Of a stretch of DNA of 64,000 nucleotides, positions 1 to 10,410 are shown one piece after another. Position 1 is the stretch's first letter; the number at the start of each line of letters is the position of its first letter. The notes beneath the pieces are model-generated. The model did no database searches. It was not told the origin of the DNA and saw only the letters and a list, made by a program, of their open reading frames with translations. Origin of the DNA: Gigaspora rosea (lineage: Eukaryota; Glomeromycota; Glomeromycetes; Diversisporales; Gigasporaceae); the NCBI GenBank assembly GCA_003550325.1, contig QKWP01000237.1, positions 266,994-330,993 on the forward strand, written 5' to 3'. The translations under genes and the position numbers were made by a program.

Positions 1-1510
1 CACTTGGTACACTTGGGGATTCATATCTTTCTTTTTTACTAATCTGCATGGATTGGTTTGAAAGAGTTTGCAAGGTATGTTATTTTCGTAAATGGACCGC
101 AGATTCATTTTTTAGACAACTCATCATTAATGTAATTTTGGAATGCTTGTTGATTGACTTTAGGTTTCCTTGTATCAGTTTTGTTTGAGTTCCTCTAAAG
201 TTGAATCAGAAATCATGTATAATACCATTTATGAGATAATCAACAAATTGACAGTTTGGGTAGGAGATTGTAAGGCTTTTAAAGGCTTGGGTATTAATAG
301 GTGTTTGTATATTAAAGTGGCACAGGTCCAGTTGTGAGAGCAGGTGCCTTTCAGTATCAGTAATTTGAATGAAAGGAGGAGGAACTGCTGTGATCATTTC
401 ATTTACTAATTGTAGAATAGGAGCTTTGTTAGTTGTTATATTTCGTAATAGTTTAAATTGGGCTAAGTGTTGTAGGGTTTTGCATGAGGCTGCTCCTGTG
501 CAGATCAGGGTTAAATGATTGATATGTGTGTAAGTAAACATTTTGTTGTTTTTTTCATATACGTTTCTTGGGTGTTAGATTTTCATGGTTGTGCCTTTTC
601 TTGTTTTTCTTTGGTTCAATTTTTTTTTGTATGTGTGTTTTTTTAGTTGTCCTTGCATGTACCTATATTTAGCCGTATTAATTCTGCTTACGTATGTTTT
701 GTTGTTCATATTATTATATATATATATATTTTTTTTTGTGAATATGTAAATGCTTGTATGTGTACCTTTCCTTATATATATATATATATATTTTTATCTG
801 TTGTTAGCCGGGTTTTGTCCTTTCACTTTGTTCGGTGGGGCTCTGTTAAGGTAGCATCTTCATTCAGAGAGGCCTAATTTTTTGCATGTTATATATGCAT
901 GCACACATTGATAGTTAAGCTTTTCAGAGCATCCTTTGTGGTTCCAGTTTATGCATATTTGCCTTCTGTCATACCATGTAAGATCATTTTTCTAATTTCG
1001 CTAGATGTTGGAATATTGTTTTTTAATAGTTGTCATATTGAAGTTTTCTCCCTCTACTTTGATGTCTCAGTCCCTTAAAGTTGTGTCTCGGTTAGTTGTC
1101 AGATGCAATTTTCGATCTTTGTTATACACTGATACTGCTGAGAAGTTATGTTTTATACATAGTGCGTTAATGCTATCTTAGTAAGCATTCAATTCCTGTT
1201 CTCTGGCAGGGTATAGGGTTAATATGTATGCATGTTTGCTTTGTTTTTATAGTCTTGTTGTGAAGAAAAGTCCTTAGGCTTTATTCGTTGCTTCAGTATT
1301 TTTTTTGGTTAGTAGCTTGTAGCACTAATGATGAAGTTGTATAGAATTGGGTTTAGTGGGCAATTACCTTGTTGGAACTGGATGTTTTCCTGGTTTATAG
1401 TGCTACTTCCCGCAGTTGTGGCTGGATCATAGTCATGATTGTGTCCGGGTGTTGTCATGAGAACCTTGCTTTTCTTTTGGGTATCCTGGGTTTGTTGTTG
1501 GTTCATGTAC
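1..1510 (-). pseudogene. DIRS-like (tyrosine-recombinase) retroelement, gag and start of reverse transcriptase, decayed
   Basis: Reads on the minus strand and runs off the left edge. The open piece at 206-541 (111 codons) ends in TPINTQAFKSL, then YPNCQFVDYLINGI. Beyond a stop at about 206 the reading continues as TKLIQGNLKS and then, in another frame, YINDELSKK and ICGPFTK. This order (TPI..F..L..HP..F..YLI.GI..GF, then NLKS, then EL...ICGPF) is the conserved N-terminal block of DIRS-type reverse transcriptases. Upstream, 1309-1506 encodes a Q/T-rich start followed by QGNCPLNPILYNFIISATSY, and the 0.8 kb between shows short homologous-looking stretches broken by stops, as expected of a gag-like ORF. 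Stops and frame changes throughout make it non-functional. The DIRS call is inference from motif order; a related YR element is the alternative. Confidence 0.6.
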
Positions 1511-2100
1511 GTGTCTAATTTAACTTGCTAATCATACTCAGTTGTATACTCATATTTTGGTCAATGTATGATTTAATAGAGTCAACAATTGCATTTGCTG
1601 ATGTCTGGTATGTGGAATCGATGTATGCCTTTGTATTGAAGTCAATTTTTACAGGTCGATTTGGTGCATGGTCGGGCTGGACGCTGTTGTGTTGGTTACG
1701 TTTACTGGAGCTGTCTTTTTAGCTATATATATTGCCATATTTTTTTTTTCCTTGTGCCATGTTGTTGCTTGTATTTGCATGTATTTTGTGTTTATACAAA
1801 TTTCAGATACTCATTTGCTTTGTGAGTGAAGAGAGAGAGAGAGATTGTAGCGAGTGTATTTATGTGATTTTCTCCAATGCTTGGTGTAACATCACGTGAT
1901 TGGCTGATGTGTCTGCTGGTACTCTGAGCTTGATTTAGCAGTCCTTGTGCAATCTCACCTGATAAGCCAAGTTACGCCTTGTGCAACCTGGCTGATATCG
2001 GCCCTTTTCGTGGTGTATACCCGGCCCTATACCTGAGTTATTGGGGGCATATTGGGCGCTTTGTAATTTTTTGAATAGTTGACTTCTGGTCAGCTTCTAT
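1511..2100. other. non-coding spacer
   Basis: No supported gene. It contains a short GA repeat near 1830-1844 and otherwise plain sequence; it may hold the 5' end of the DIRS-like element on the minus strand, but no terminal repeat could be found. Confidence 0.4.
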
Positions 2101-2103
2101 GAA

Positions 2104-2680
2104 CCGAAAGTTTCGGTCAGGTTCGGGTCAGGTTCGGGTTGAGAATTAACCTGACCCGACCCAACCTGACCCGACCTTAATTTTTTATTTAGATTAGTCT
2201 TTTTTTTCTTTAGAATAGCAGTTATCATTTATCACATTGCTACCCTGATCAACCAATCGGGATGCAGGATCAGGTGTAATGCAAAATCGAAACGAAACAA
2301 GTTTTTTTTAAAAAACTCTTCTAACTTAAAATTTTGACTATGAAACTACACTTTTTTTTTAACAAAAAAATTCCTTGCGAAATTTTGGGTTAGAGGGTCT
2401 TCTAGTTATTACACTAATTCTAATCTTAACCCAGCCGCTATTTGTTTTGTTTAATGTAAAATCAAAACAAACAAAATAATTGGTCGATCAGGGATGATGC
2501 GATGAATAATATTTTTTTTTTTTACATCAAAGGTCACGCAATTTTCTTTCACATCTAAGGATCTAAGGTCAGGGTCGGTTGAAGTGCTAACCCGAAAGTT
2601 TTCAACCCAACCCGACCCGAAATTTCGGGTCGGGTTCGGGTTGCCTATAACCCGACCCGAACCGACCCGTTCGGAGCACT
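2104..2680. mobile_element. MITE-like element with GC-rich inverted subterminal arrays (GGTTCGGGTC type)
   Basis: Both ends carry arrays of GGTTCGGGTC/GACCCGAACC-type decamers in inverted orientation (2110-2175 and 2570-2675), each end also palindromic in itself. The right end would start TAGTGCTCCGAACGGGTC if read inward. The interior is AT-rich and holds a roughly 110-bp module (about 2335-2440, minus sense) that recurs in other elements of this window. No coding capacity. No target duplication could be matched, so the exact left boundary is uncertain. A non-autonomous hAT-type element is the likeliest class by analogy with better-defined elements here. Confidence 0.6.
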
Positions 2681-2944
2681 AGCTGGAAGTGGGTCGAGTG
2701 ACAAATGGTGATCACTAGTCACGGGTACCTCTTGTGCCTGACTCTATTAGTACCACTCATTATCGATCGCTCAACATATGACCAAATCGACCTTCAATCT
2801 GAACTTTCCTTCTGATGCATTTCGATGTTAATCAGCATGTGCCGTACTAAATGCAAGGGTATCCAAACTATGCGGCAATTAACTTATTACTCAACGAACA
2901 GCATAGAAATCAGTTGCAGATTTTAATAAATTACTATAAATTAC

Positions 2945-3880
2945 TATAAATGGAACAAGACGATATACAGACATTAATTGACTATAGTGAAACTTATCAA
3001 ATAATGACTAAATATAAAGAGCCACTTGCAGAAGTAAATAGATTACTAGAATCAAATCAATGATACTGGGAAATATAGAAATTATAACATTGTGATTGAT
3101 ATAAACAGTTTATCAGACTGGTGCCACATGTGGTCTATGGACAAGTGAAAATACGAATTAGACAATTGTATTAAAGAATATAAAGGTATAAATAAATAGA
3201 TTCCTTTCACAGATTAGATAATATTAAAATTATCTAAAAAGGTATTTAGCACAGTATTTTCAGCAACATGGTTAGATATTAAAAGAAATAAGATAAACAG
3301 CATACATCATTTATAGTCATACTTAAAAAATTGCTTGGATAAAAAAAAAAGGTATTTTAAAGAGAATTTAAAAATTACATGTGAATTAGAGCGTTACATC
3401 TCTTTTAGGATTTTGATGTTGCAATACGTCATCATTATGAAAATCCTTTGAACATATCCTGCTTTATGTATTTGTGCTAAATCTTTAACGTATCTACAAG
3501 CAGCTTCAATTTACTTTCAATTAAATTCTCTAAAAAAATTTAACAATTATCTAGAAGGAATGAAGAATCTGATTTTAAAGCAATTTAGAGAGTATTACCA
3601 TACACTGCACAAGAAGTATTAAACAAACAACTTTACAACCCTGCAGCAGATATTTATAGTTTTTGGTGTTAGGATGGCAGAAACTTCTACAGGGAACCTC
3701 CTCATTACGATATTGATTACAAGGGGAGCCAGCTATCATAATATGCAGTAGTTTACGTCCTGAATTTTTCTAAAGACATTTCTGAAGGCTACATCGATCT
3801 AGCAAAGCAGGGCATGTAAAAATTTGGATATCAAATCACAGATCTTTATTTGGATATCAGCAGATATTTGGAAAATTTGG
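2945..3880 (+). pseudogene. fossil TKL-like protein kinase of the glomeromycotan expanded type
   Basis: Several frames must be read to follow it. A cysteine-containing lead-in (CGLWTSENTN, near 3120-3160) resembles the CGLWTSGN segment that precedes kinase domains in this fungal group. The nucleotide-binding loop region follows as STVFSATWLDIKRNK (about 3247-3292), then a helical part ending ENLKITCELERYISFRI. Near 3600-3660 the substrate-binding side reads QEVLNKQLYNPAADIYSF, matching the APE-to-DIYSFG segment, and 3680-3820 keeps EPPHYDIDYKG and DISEGYIDLAKQGM, matching the P+1 and RPxxxEI region. The HRD and DFG catalytic core between them is missing, about 300 bp where I recognise nothing. 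Stops and frameshifts throughout; it cannot make an active kinase. Confidence 0.65.
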
Positions 3881-4079
3881 AGTTGGCCGGCATTATGAAA
3901 TCAATGCATATAATCATACTAAGTAATCAGGCCAAAATGTTTAAAAATGAACTAGTTGTAAAAAAAAAAAAGAAAAAGAAAAAAAAGGGCATTCGAATCT
4001 GCAGACCGAATTATTCCAACATTGCTAACAACAACGTCAAACGATTCACAAGATAAATTTACAAAATTCTACAGAAACA

Positions 4080-5035
4080 AATCACCCTAATGAACAAGTA
4101 GCAACAATCCTTGGAGTCCAAGCACCAGAGTACAAACACGGAATACTAAAACAGTATCAAAAATCTGGTGAATGAGAATCGATAGGTGAATGTAGATGGG
4201 GCTATATGGCCGATATTCAAAAAAAAAAAAGAAAAAGAAAATCTTACTAAAGTCATCAAGCACATACATACTAAAGCTGAACTACAGACTATCACCTCAT
4301 ACCCATTCGCACTACGGCATCATCATCACAATGAATTACATGAATTGGAACAATACGCGCCATATCCTGCTAATCAAACAACTGTAAAAACCAACCATCG
4401 AACTCAACCATGCATTCAAACTGACCTAGCAAAAAGAACAACAAGGACTCAGCCAAAAAAAAAAAAAAAAAAAANAAATTTCAGTAAGGTAGAAAACTTA
4501 CTGTTTATGCAGTAACATTAGCAGTCTAGCCCGGCTAAGGAAGCTCCCATCCAAATCCCAACAAAAGGCATAGAAAGTGCTATTATTACAAGCTCTAAGG
4601 TTCAAAAGCACAAGGAGGACCCTATGCCACAATACAATTACCAAGAACAAAGGGTTCACAAAACAGATAAGCGCCCTATGCTAATCATCAATGCAACCAA
4701 GAACGAAGTGTGTATCCAATCAAGTACTTAATGCATATGCCATACATAGGACCGATCTACAATATGTCTCAGAAAATAAATTGTCATTCATAAAGGCTGA
4801 TGGCAGCCTAGCGACGAAGCATTGGTTTATACAAGAATTCAAAGCACTACTGCATAGTGATAACATAGCAGGATATAGCTTCCGAGCAGATGGTACAACA
4901 TAGCTGGTAGCACATGGTGTACAACTAGCAATTATTCAGAAATTAGCAGATGGACATCGAATGCATTCTACAGATACATACGCACACACCCAGCAACAGT
5001 AGCTACTACACTAAACAAAATATATTCCGATTAAA
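4080..5035 (+). pseudogene. fossil tyrosine recombinase (DIRS/Crypton-type YR)
   Basis: The C-terminal catalytic region is clear. At 4773-4903 the frame reads KLSFIKADGSLATKHWFIQE, then AGYSFRADGTT, which corresponds to the GHSFR(I/A)GGATT box holding the second catalytic arginine. After one stop it continues LVAHGVQLAIIQKLA, and after a one-base frame change RWTSNAFYRYIRTHPATVA, which carries the W and the Y of the nucleophile block (RW.S.AFYRYIR). Earlier, 4080-4170 reads VATILGVQAPEYKHGILKQY and QKSGE, resembling the N-terminal SAM-like core-binding part. A-rich tracts (for example 4219-4240, 4454-4475 with one N) interrupt the frame. The histidine of HxxR is changed (YSFR). Decayed; probably the remnant of a YR retroelement or Crypton. 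Confidence 0.7.
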
Positions 5036-5348
5036 CGATCACGGACAAAGTCCTATCTATATTTGGAATTGATCATCATCGGAATATGCACAAAGGAAAA
5101 AAAAGAAAAAGGTCCTATAAATAAAAAGGGACACGCACAAAAAAAAAAAAAGAAAAAAAAAAATCAAAAATCAGAAAATCAATCAAATTAACTGATTATG
5201 TAAAAATAACAGCAAAAAAAAAAAAAAACAAGTTATCAGTAGATGCACAAAAACAGATACATGCAAATAATAACAATGAATGATAACAAATTGACAGAAT
5301 TCAAACTTATTTGGAAGGTCACTGAATCCTGCCATTTTGCAATCATAC

Positions 5349-5385
5349 AGCCGGCCTGCGTTAAACAGGTGGGAAACCACCGGCT
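5349..5385 (+). repeat. structured 37-nt repeat, copy 1
   Basis: Can fold as a three-way junction: outer stem AGCCGG (5349-5354) with CCGGCT (5380-5385), inner hairpin CCTG/CAGG with loop CGTTAAA, and a second hairpin TGG-GAAA-CCA (or GGTGG-GAAA-CCACC) closed by a GNRA-type tetraloop. Lies 0.3 kb 3' of the YR fossil. Orientation of any transcript is unknown. Confidence 0.6.
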
Positions 5386-5441
5386 AATATTAAGCTTCAA
5401 TCTTAAGCAGCAATAGCTTGACTGCAAAACGTCTTGTTAAC

Positions 5442-5477
5442 AGCCGGCCTGCGTATGCGGGTGGGAAACCACCGGCT
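5442..5477 (+). repeat. structured 36-nt repeat, copy 2
   Basis: Same outer stem and GAAA hairpin as the copy 93 bp upstream. The variable hairpin differs but stays paired: CCTGC/GCGGG (one G-U) with loop GTAT instead of CCTG/CAGG with a 7-nt loop. The sequence between the two copies is not conserved as a third copy. Confidence 0.6.
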
Positions 5478-5487
5478 AAGGCTACAA

Positions 5488-5605
5488 ATCGCTAAAAGTA
5501 ATTATACATCAAATATAAAATGCACTGATGTATGCAATATATCTACTAAAGCAATTATACACCAAATGCACTGATGTATGCAATATATTTCGCTAAAGCA
5601 ATTTA
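5488..5605. repeat. tandem duplication, about 60-bp unit, two copies
   Basis: The stretch containing ATGCACTGATGTATGCAATA occurs twice, each followed by TAAAGCAATT. Imperfect copies. Confidence 0.7.
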
Positions 5606-7050
5606 ATAAAGTTTTGTGACCAGCATTATTTGCTGGTATGCCTCCAATAGTTCGAATGCGATAATTAGACATAATTGGAGTTGAACGAATGAAAAACAGG
5701 AATTTAGCAGGGTTTTTTACATAAAATGCACGTTCATGCAAAGAAATTCGAGAAATGAAGATCCATACCTCTGCAACATAGAAATAGTTATTTGCAGATT
5801 TCTAGTTTTAATGAGCATCTAACAAATATAAAGATAAAATTACGTACATAATGCTTCAAAAATTTAATTAATTAAGAAGTGTGGTATCTTTCATTTCATT
5901 CTGTGTAATTGTAAATCATTCATACAGATTACTGTGAAATGTAACTTTGTATGATCAGCAAATTTTTTCTCGCGACCATGAATCCAAATCCGTATAAATG
6001 GTTAGTCGTTGATTGGTCAATTAACCGGGTAACTTATACATTTAGAGTACTTTTTGAGATTGTAGCGTTTCGCTTATAAAAAATTACCACGAACTTCAGT
6101 ATTCACTGTAAAAAATAATCTCAATATAATCCCCAAAATTACGAACTTTACTTAAAAGACAAAATATACTATGGCAGTGCAAAGTTATACTGTAAACTAA
6201 CTGGAAATGTTTTGTATGCTTAAGCTGCGTTATTTCATTAGATTCGAATGAACTTTATTGCTACTGTTTAATTTGAACATGTACAAGCTTCTTTAGTAGA
6301 CAAAGAACTGGTTTAATATTTAAATTCCTCGGTTCTTGTAGCGTGTTTAGATTTGTCAACTATATATTGACTTATATCTTGTAGATTTCTTAATAAGTTA
6401 TGGCTGATTTGAAATAAATATCACACTGACTTCACTTTACGTGTATCTATCTATTCTTTAAATATATGCGATAAATTCTCTGCTTATGTTTATTAATTGT
6501 AAGCTAATTTTATGTGGGTTTTTGGTCCTTTAGTATTATAAAGACGATTAAAACGATGAATTTTGTAATTTGATTGGTTAATAATTGTCACGGCTGATGC
6601 TGAAGTTGGCTAATTGTCACGGCCGCAATCAGTTCTACGGCAAAATTAGTCCCGGAATTGTGCAAAAGGATCTACGGCGTCATCATACGGCATGATTCGG
6701 GTTTATTAATCGATTGTTTAATGTGATCAATCAAGAATCGTCAAGGCGCATAAGAAATGAGGTCAAAAAAGATAAGTATCGGATAATTAATTATGTAATT
6801 GAAAAAGGTTAGGTACTGTATCACATGACTAATTATGATGCAATTAATTTAGAGTCGAATGAAAAGTATATAAGAAACTCTTTTGCTTACAAAAAGACGT
6901 AACAAAAGTTATGGATGGTTACGACTCTTATGTGCGTGGCAGGGGCACATGAGGAAATACTTAACAATACACTAGCTTGTAAGAGAAGCGAAGATGTTCT
7001 AATAGGGAAGGACGACAAAAACACCTATGGTCGGTAACGGTCTCGACACT
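5606..7050. other. non-coding spacer
   Basis: No supported gene. Near 6588-6630 TGTCACGGCTGATGCTGAAG resembles the terminal sequence of the large element at 48.1-57.2 kb and is followed by a second ATTGTCACGGC, so a decayed end of that family may lie here. Confidence 0.4.
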
Positions 7051-7051
7051 A

Positions 7052-7165
7052 ATGCTGAAGCTTTGGGGTCTTGATTTGAAACTATAAGCCCTGCTAAAAT
7101 CCACACATACTCTATAAATATGAAATCTACACCCAAACCCTACCCTAACCCTATAAGACAAAAAC
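7052..7165 (-). mobile_element. dispersed repeat family II, copy 1 (minus sense)
   Basis: Shares the core that on its own plus sense reads GGGTTTGGGTGTAG...GGATTTTAGCAGGGCTTATAGTTTCAAATCAAGACCCC with copies at 26.2-26.4 kb and 43.4-43.6 kb (broken here by dots). Ends here are unclear; the left side includes TGCTGAAGC, similar to the terminal motif of the 43.4-kb copy. Confidence 0.5.
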
Positions 7166-7462
7166 GAAATTTGAGCGTTTTTGTTGATCTTTATGCATTC
7201 CTTTAACGGTCATCTGAACGTGATACATTATTTTTGAAATTTGTGAACATTCATATGATTGTTTAATCTGTAATTCCTGACTAATGTCATAACGTGACAT
7301 TATTTTTTTACATTTCACTCGTGATTTACTGGTTTTCGCGGCATCACATGTCGCGAAGCTATACTTATTCATATTTCCTTGAACATGGTGAATAGTAAGA
7401 GCAGCAATTCACCTTTTGATATTCCGCGCTTGGTTGCTTTATGTGTTACACCAATTACTTAT

Positions 7463-7774
7463 AAAATTTTATTAAATTATTTAAAATTCCATAAAACTTT
7501 TTTTAAGGCATTCATAACTAGAGATGGGTTTCATGCGTGCGCATGATTCCGCATGAATGCGCATTAATGCGCATGTTTCCGAATCATGCGCATTTTATCC
7601 CATCAAAATTTTATATAGAAAATTTTATTAAATTATTTAAAATTCCATAAAACTTTTTTTAAGGCATTCATAACTAGAGATGGGTTTCATGCGTGCGCAT
7701 GATTCCGCATGAATGCGCATTAATGCGCATGTTTCCGAATCATGCGCATTTTATCCCATCAAAATTTTATATAG
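7463..7774. repeat. 156-bp tandem duplication spanning a transposon end
   Basis: Two consecutive, essentially identical 156-bp units (7463-7618, 7619-7774). Each contains 56 bp of outside flank including the target sequence TTCATAAC and the first 100 bp of the hAT-like element, with its palindromic GCGCAT-rich motif. Confidence 0.85.
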
Positions 7775-8212
7775 AAAATTAAATATAAATAAGTATAATT
7801 AACACTCTAATCTATCTATATACTTCAATTCTGAGTCTGTTCGCTTTAATATTTTTGATTGGTCGTATACGAAAAATGTGACTTAAATGTAGGAAAACTA
7901 ACAGAAATACGTAAGATGATTATGACTATTATCATGGTCGAGTAATTATTATAACATTCGAGTAATTATTATATCATTTTTTAATCCCTTATTAACGCCT
8001 TAAACAACACAATATCGTGAACGTGAATTTTCCAAATTTACTTTGGTTGTTTGATTGCCTAATATTTACAAACTATTTTGGGCTAAAAAAGTTCACGAAT
8101 TTGAAAAATGTTTTGTATAATTCTCTCAAGTTCAAGAATAAGTCAAGTGCAAGAACAAGTGCAAGAACACGACAAATGCTCTACTAGATAAAACATATGA
8201 TTGATAAAAAAT

Positions 8213-8388
8213 TGTGAATATATTAATAAAAAAATAGTGAATATATTAATAAAAAGATAGTGAATATATTAATAAAAACATAGTGAATATATTAATAAAA
8301 AAATAGTGAATACATTAATAAAAAATAGTAAATATATTAATAAGAAAAAATAGTGAATATATTAATAAAAAAATAGTGAATATATTAG
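8213..8388. repeat. minisatellite, unit about 23-25 bp, about eight copies
   Basis: Repeats of GTGAATATATTAATAAAAA with A-run length variation, inside the hAT-like element. Confidence 0.85.
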
Positions 8389-9047
8389 CGAATATCAAAC
8401 AATGTTACATTCAACCAAATATTTAGATGATTGATTTCTAGAACTTTTGGCAAAATTTTTGCCGCCCAGATTATCTGATAATCGACTAATTTTCTCAGTG
8501 ATTTGTAGTTTTATGTCGATCTACCAACCAATAAAATTACGGTTATGTTCAAAAGGTGATCAATGTGCTAAAACTAATATAGCAATATAAGGTTTTCTCT
8601 TTGCAACACTTATTTTAAAAATTGGCATTCACCAATAAAACTAAGCTGCATACTATCTGTTATTGGAGTAATGAGCTTTGTAACAAACTTTTTATAGTTA
8701 GCTTATACTAATTCAAACTAACCCACTATATATTGCAATTTACTGGTATAGTGAACAAATTTTATAATAGAATTTTTATAAAAAACTCATGATAAAAATC
8801 ACAATAATTCTAATAAAAACTGGCTCAACCATACTGAAATAGAGTGAATTCTGTGGCAGAATTTTATAATACATAATTTCAATGCAAACTAACTCAATCT
8901 TAACCATATACTGTAGTTAATAGAATAGTATGTTCAGTAACAGAATTTTTTTGTGACAATTCAATGCAAACTAACTCAACATATTTATGAATATTATATA
9001 ATGTGAATTTACAGATTTTAACTGTTTCTAAAGTTTTATACAAAGCC

Positions 9048-9066
9048 CCCGTGGCAGAGCCACGGG
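9048..9066. other. GC-rich perfect hairpin CCCGTGGC-AGA-GCCACGGG
   Basis: 8-bp stem with a 3-nt loop in otherwise AT-rich DNA. Similar hairpins with a 3-nt loop occur at 24503, 24905 and 26701. Function unknown; Helitron 3' ends carry such hairpins but no CTRR end follows here. Confidence 0.6.
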
Positions 9067-9919
9067 TCAGGTGTCAAATTATATAAGATAAGCAACGATG
9101 AAGTTTACAGTTAACTAATTTGTAAAAATTTATAAATATATAGGCAAAATCTGATTTTAGCTTCAATATGTAGTATCTTTATTTATATATATTATCAATA
9201 ATAAAGATAAAAATTCAAAAAAAAATTTTTATAATGCGGTTTCATGCGCATTTTATATATCATGCGGTTTCATGCGCATTTTATATATCATGCGGTTTCA
9301 TGCGCATTTTATTATAAAATACATTTTTCCCATCTCTATTCATAACATCATTCTAAATTGCACATCTTAAATCAATGAGCTCGGTTATAGTAAACGGGCC
9401 GTGCCAAAACAATTCACCTTCTTAAAATTTATAATTCAGGACAAACGGGTAAATTTACTTTATTTGCCGGGTCTTGTCTATCTTTTTGACGTTTATTAAC
9501 CGGATCTCAACTTAAGCTGACTCAAATTTATTTCTTATTTTTGATACTACACTATTTACTTCAATCGGACCTATAGATACCCGCAACAAGCATCCAGAAG
9601 AATTAGTTGATCATAATTCTAGCTGCTATGATTATTCATACCATTTTCACGGTTTACCTGATTTCAAATTATATGGGTGACCGGGAACAAATTTGCATCC
9701 AGTTTAGAATTCAGGCGATGATAAATAAGTTGAAAGAGTGAGCGTGAAGCATTCATTTATTATTAAAAATCAGCAGTAAATAGAAAGCTAGTAGAATATT
9801 TTTATTTGATAACTGTTATTTAATGGCGTTGGAATTTAAAGGGTGAAATAAGCATTCATTCATTATCAACAATCTACAAGTTAGGTAGCATTAATGAGAC
9901 ATATAGACATTAGATATTA

Positions 9920-10055
9920 AAGTCAGAATGGAATTTGTGTTGATAAGGATGAGCTTTCCAATTTTAGATGTCAAAATGGAATTAGTGTTGAAAAGGATGA
10001 ACTTCCGGGTTGTTGTCGTTTTGGGATGGAATTGGTGTTTAAATGGATGAACGTT
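9920..10055 (+). pseudogene. fossil Sel1-repeat fragment
   Basis: On the plus strand the frame reads QNGICVDKDE and then CQNGISVEKDE; a third copy shows DGIGV in a shifted frame. These match the CYQNGIGVEKDEHKA core of the Sel1 repeats at 12.0-13.0 kb, but the spacing between copies has shrunk from 36 to about 20 codons. Opposite strand to the complete array. Confidence 0.55.
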
Positions 10056-10409
10056 ATGGTTTCATCTCTCGCTTTTATCTTTAAAAATATTTATTGCTCA
10101 ACCCACAAAGAAATTTTTAGCAAAGATAAGACATTCTATAATATTACAATCAAAAAAATTTTACAAATAATTCAAGAAATTTACTAGTTATGCAACATAT
10201 ATGAAATTTCTATTGATGATCAGAATACTGTATTCAATAAAATATCTTATTCACTTTAAATATTTTAATATAAAATGATATATAAAAAAATTATGCATAC
10301 AATCTCAACGATTAAATTTACAAATTATAATTTACTACGGTGCCCATATTATTATCCATTAAAATTACTTTTATTTGATCTTGTAAACTTGAAATAAGAA
10401 TTGATTAAG
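10056..10409. other. non-coding 3' flank of the kinase gene
   Basis: AT-rich, no supported feature. Confidence 0.4.
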
Positions 10410-10410
10410 A

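Larger units (their letters stand above)
7519..9338. mobile_element. non-autonomous hAT-like element with perfect 8-bp target duplication
   Basis: Left end TAGAGATGGG (7519-7528, repeated at 7675-7684 through the 156-bp duplication) and right end CCCATCTCTA (9329-9338) are perfect inverted repeats. TTCATAAC precedes the left end (7511-7518 and 7667-7674) and follows the right end (9339-9346): an 8-bp target duplication, diagnostic of the hAT group. Subterminal GCGCATGA/TCATGCGC motifs crowd both ends in inverted orientation (7532-7590; 9238-9306). The 1.7-1.8 kb interior has no transposase. Confidence 0.85.

Noticed and set aside
647-877. Plus-strand open frame with transmembrane-like residues
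   Set aside because: T-rich low-complexity strand opposite the decayed DIRS-like gag; no motif or splice support.
5340-5480. Known self-cleaving ribozyme (hammerhead, twister or HDV type)
   Set aside because: The CTGANGA...GAAA hammerhead core is absent and I could not fit the twister or HDV conserved positions; kept only as an unexplained structure.
7130-7160. CCCTAACCCTA-like telomeric motif
   Set aside because: Only two partial units, part of the family II core; similarly 50434-50510 is a CTCTATTGCTAAC minisatellite.
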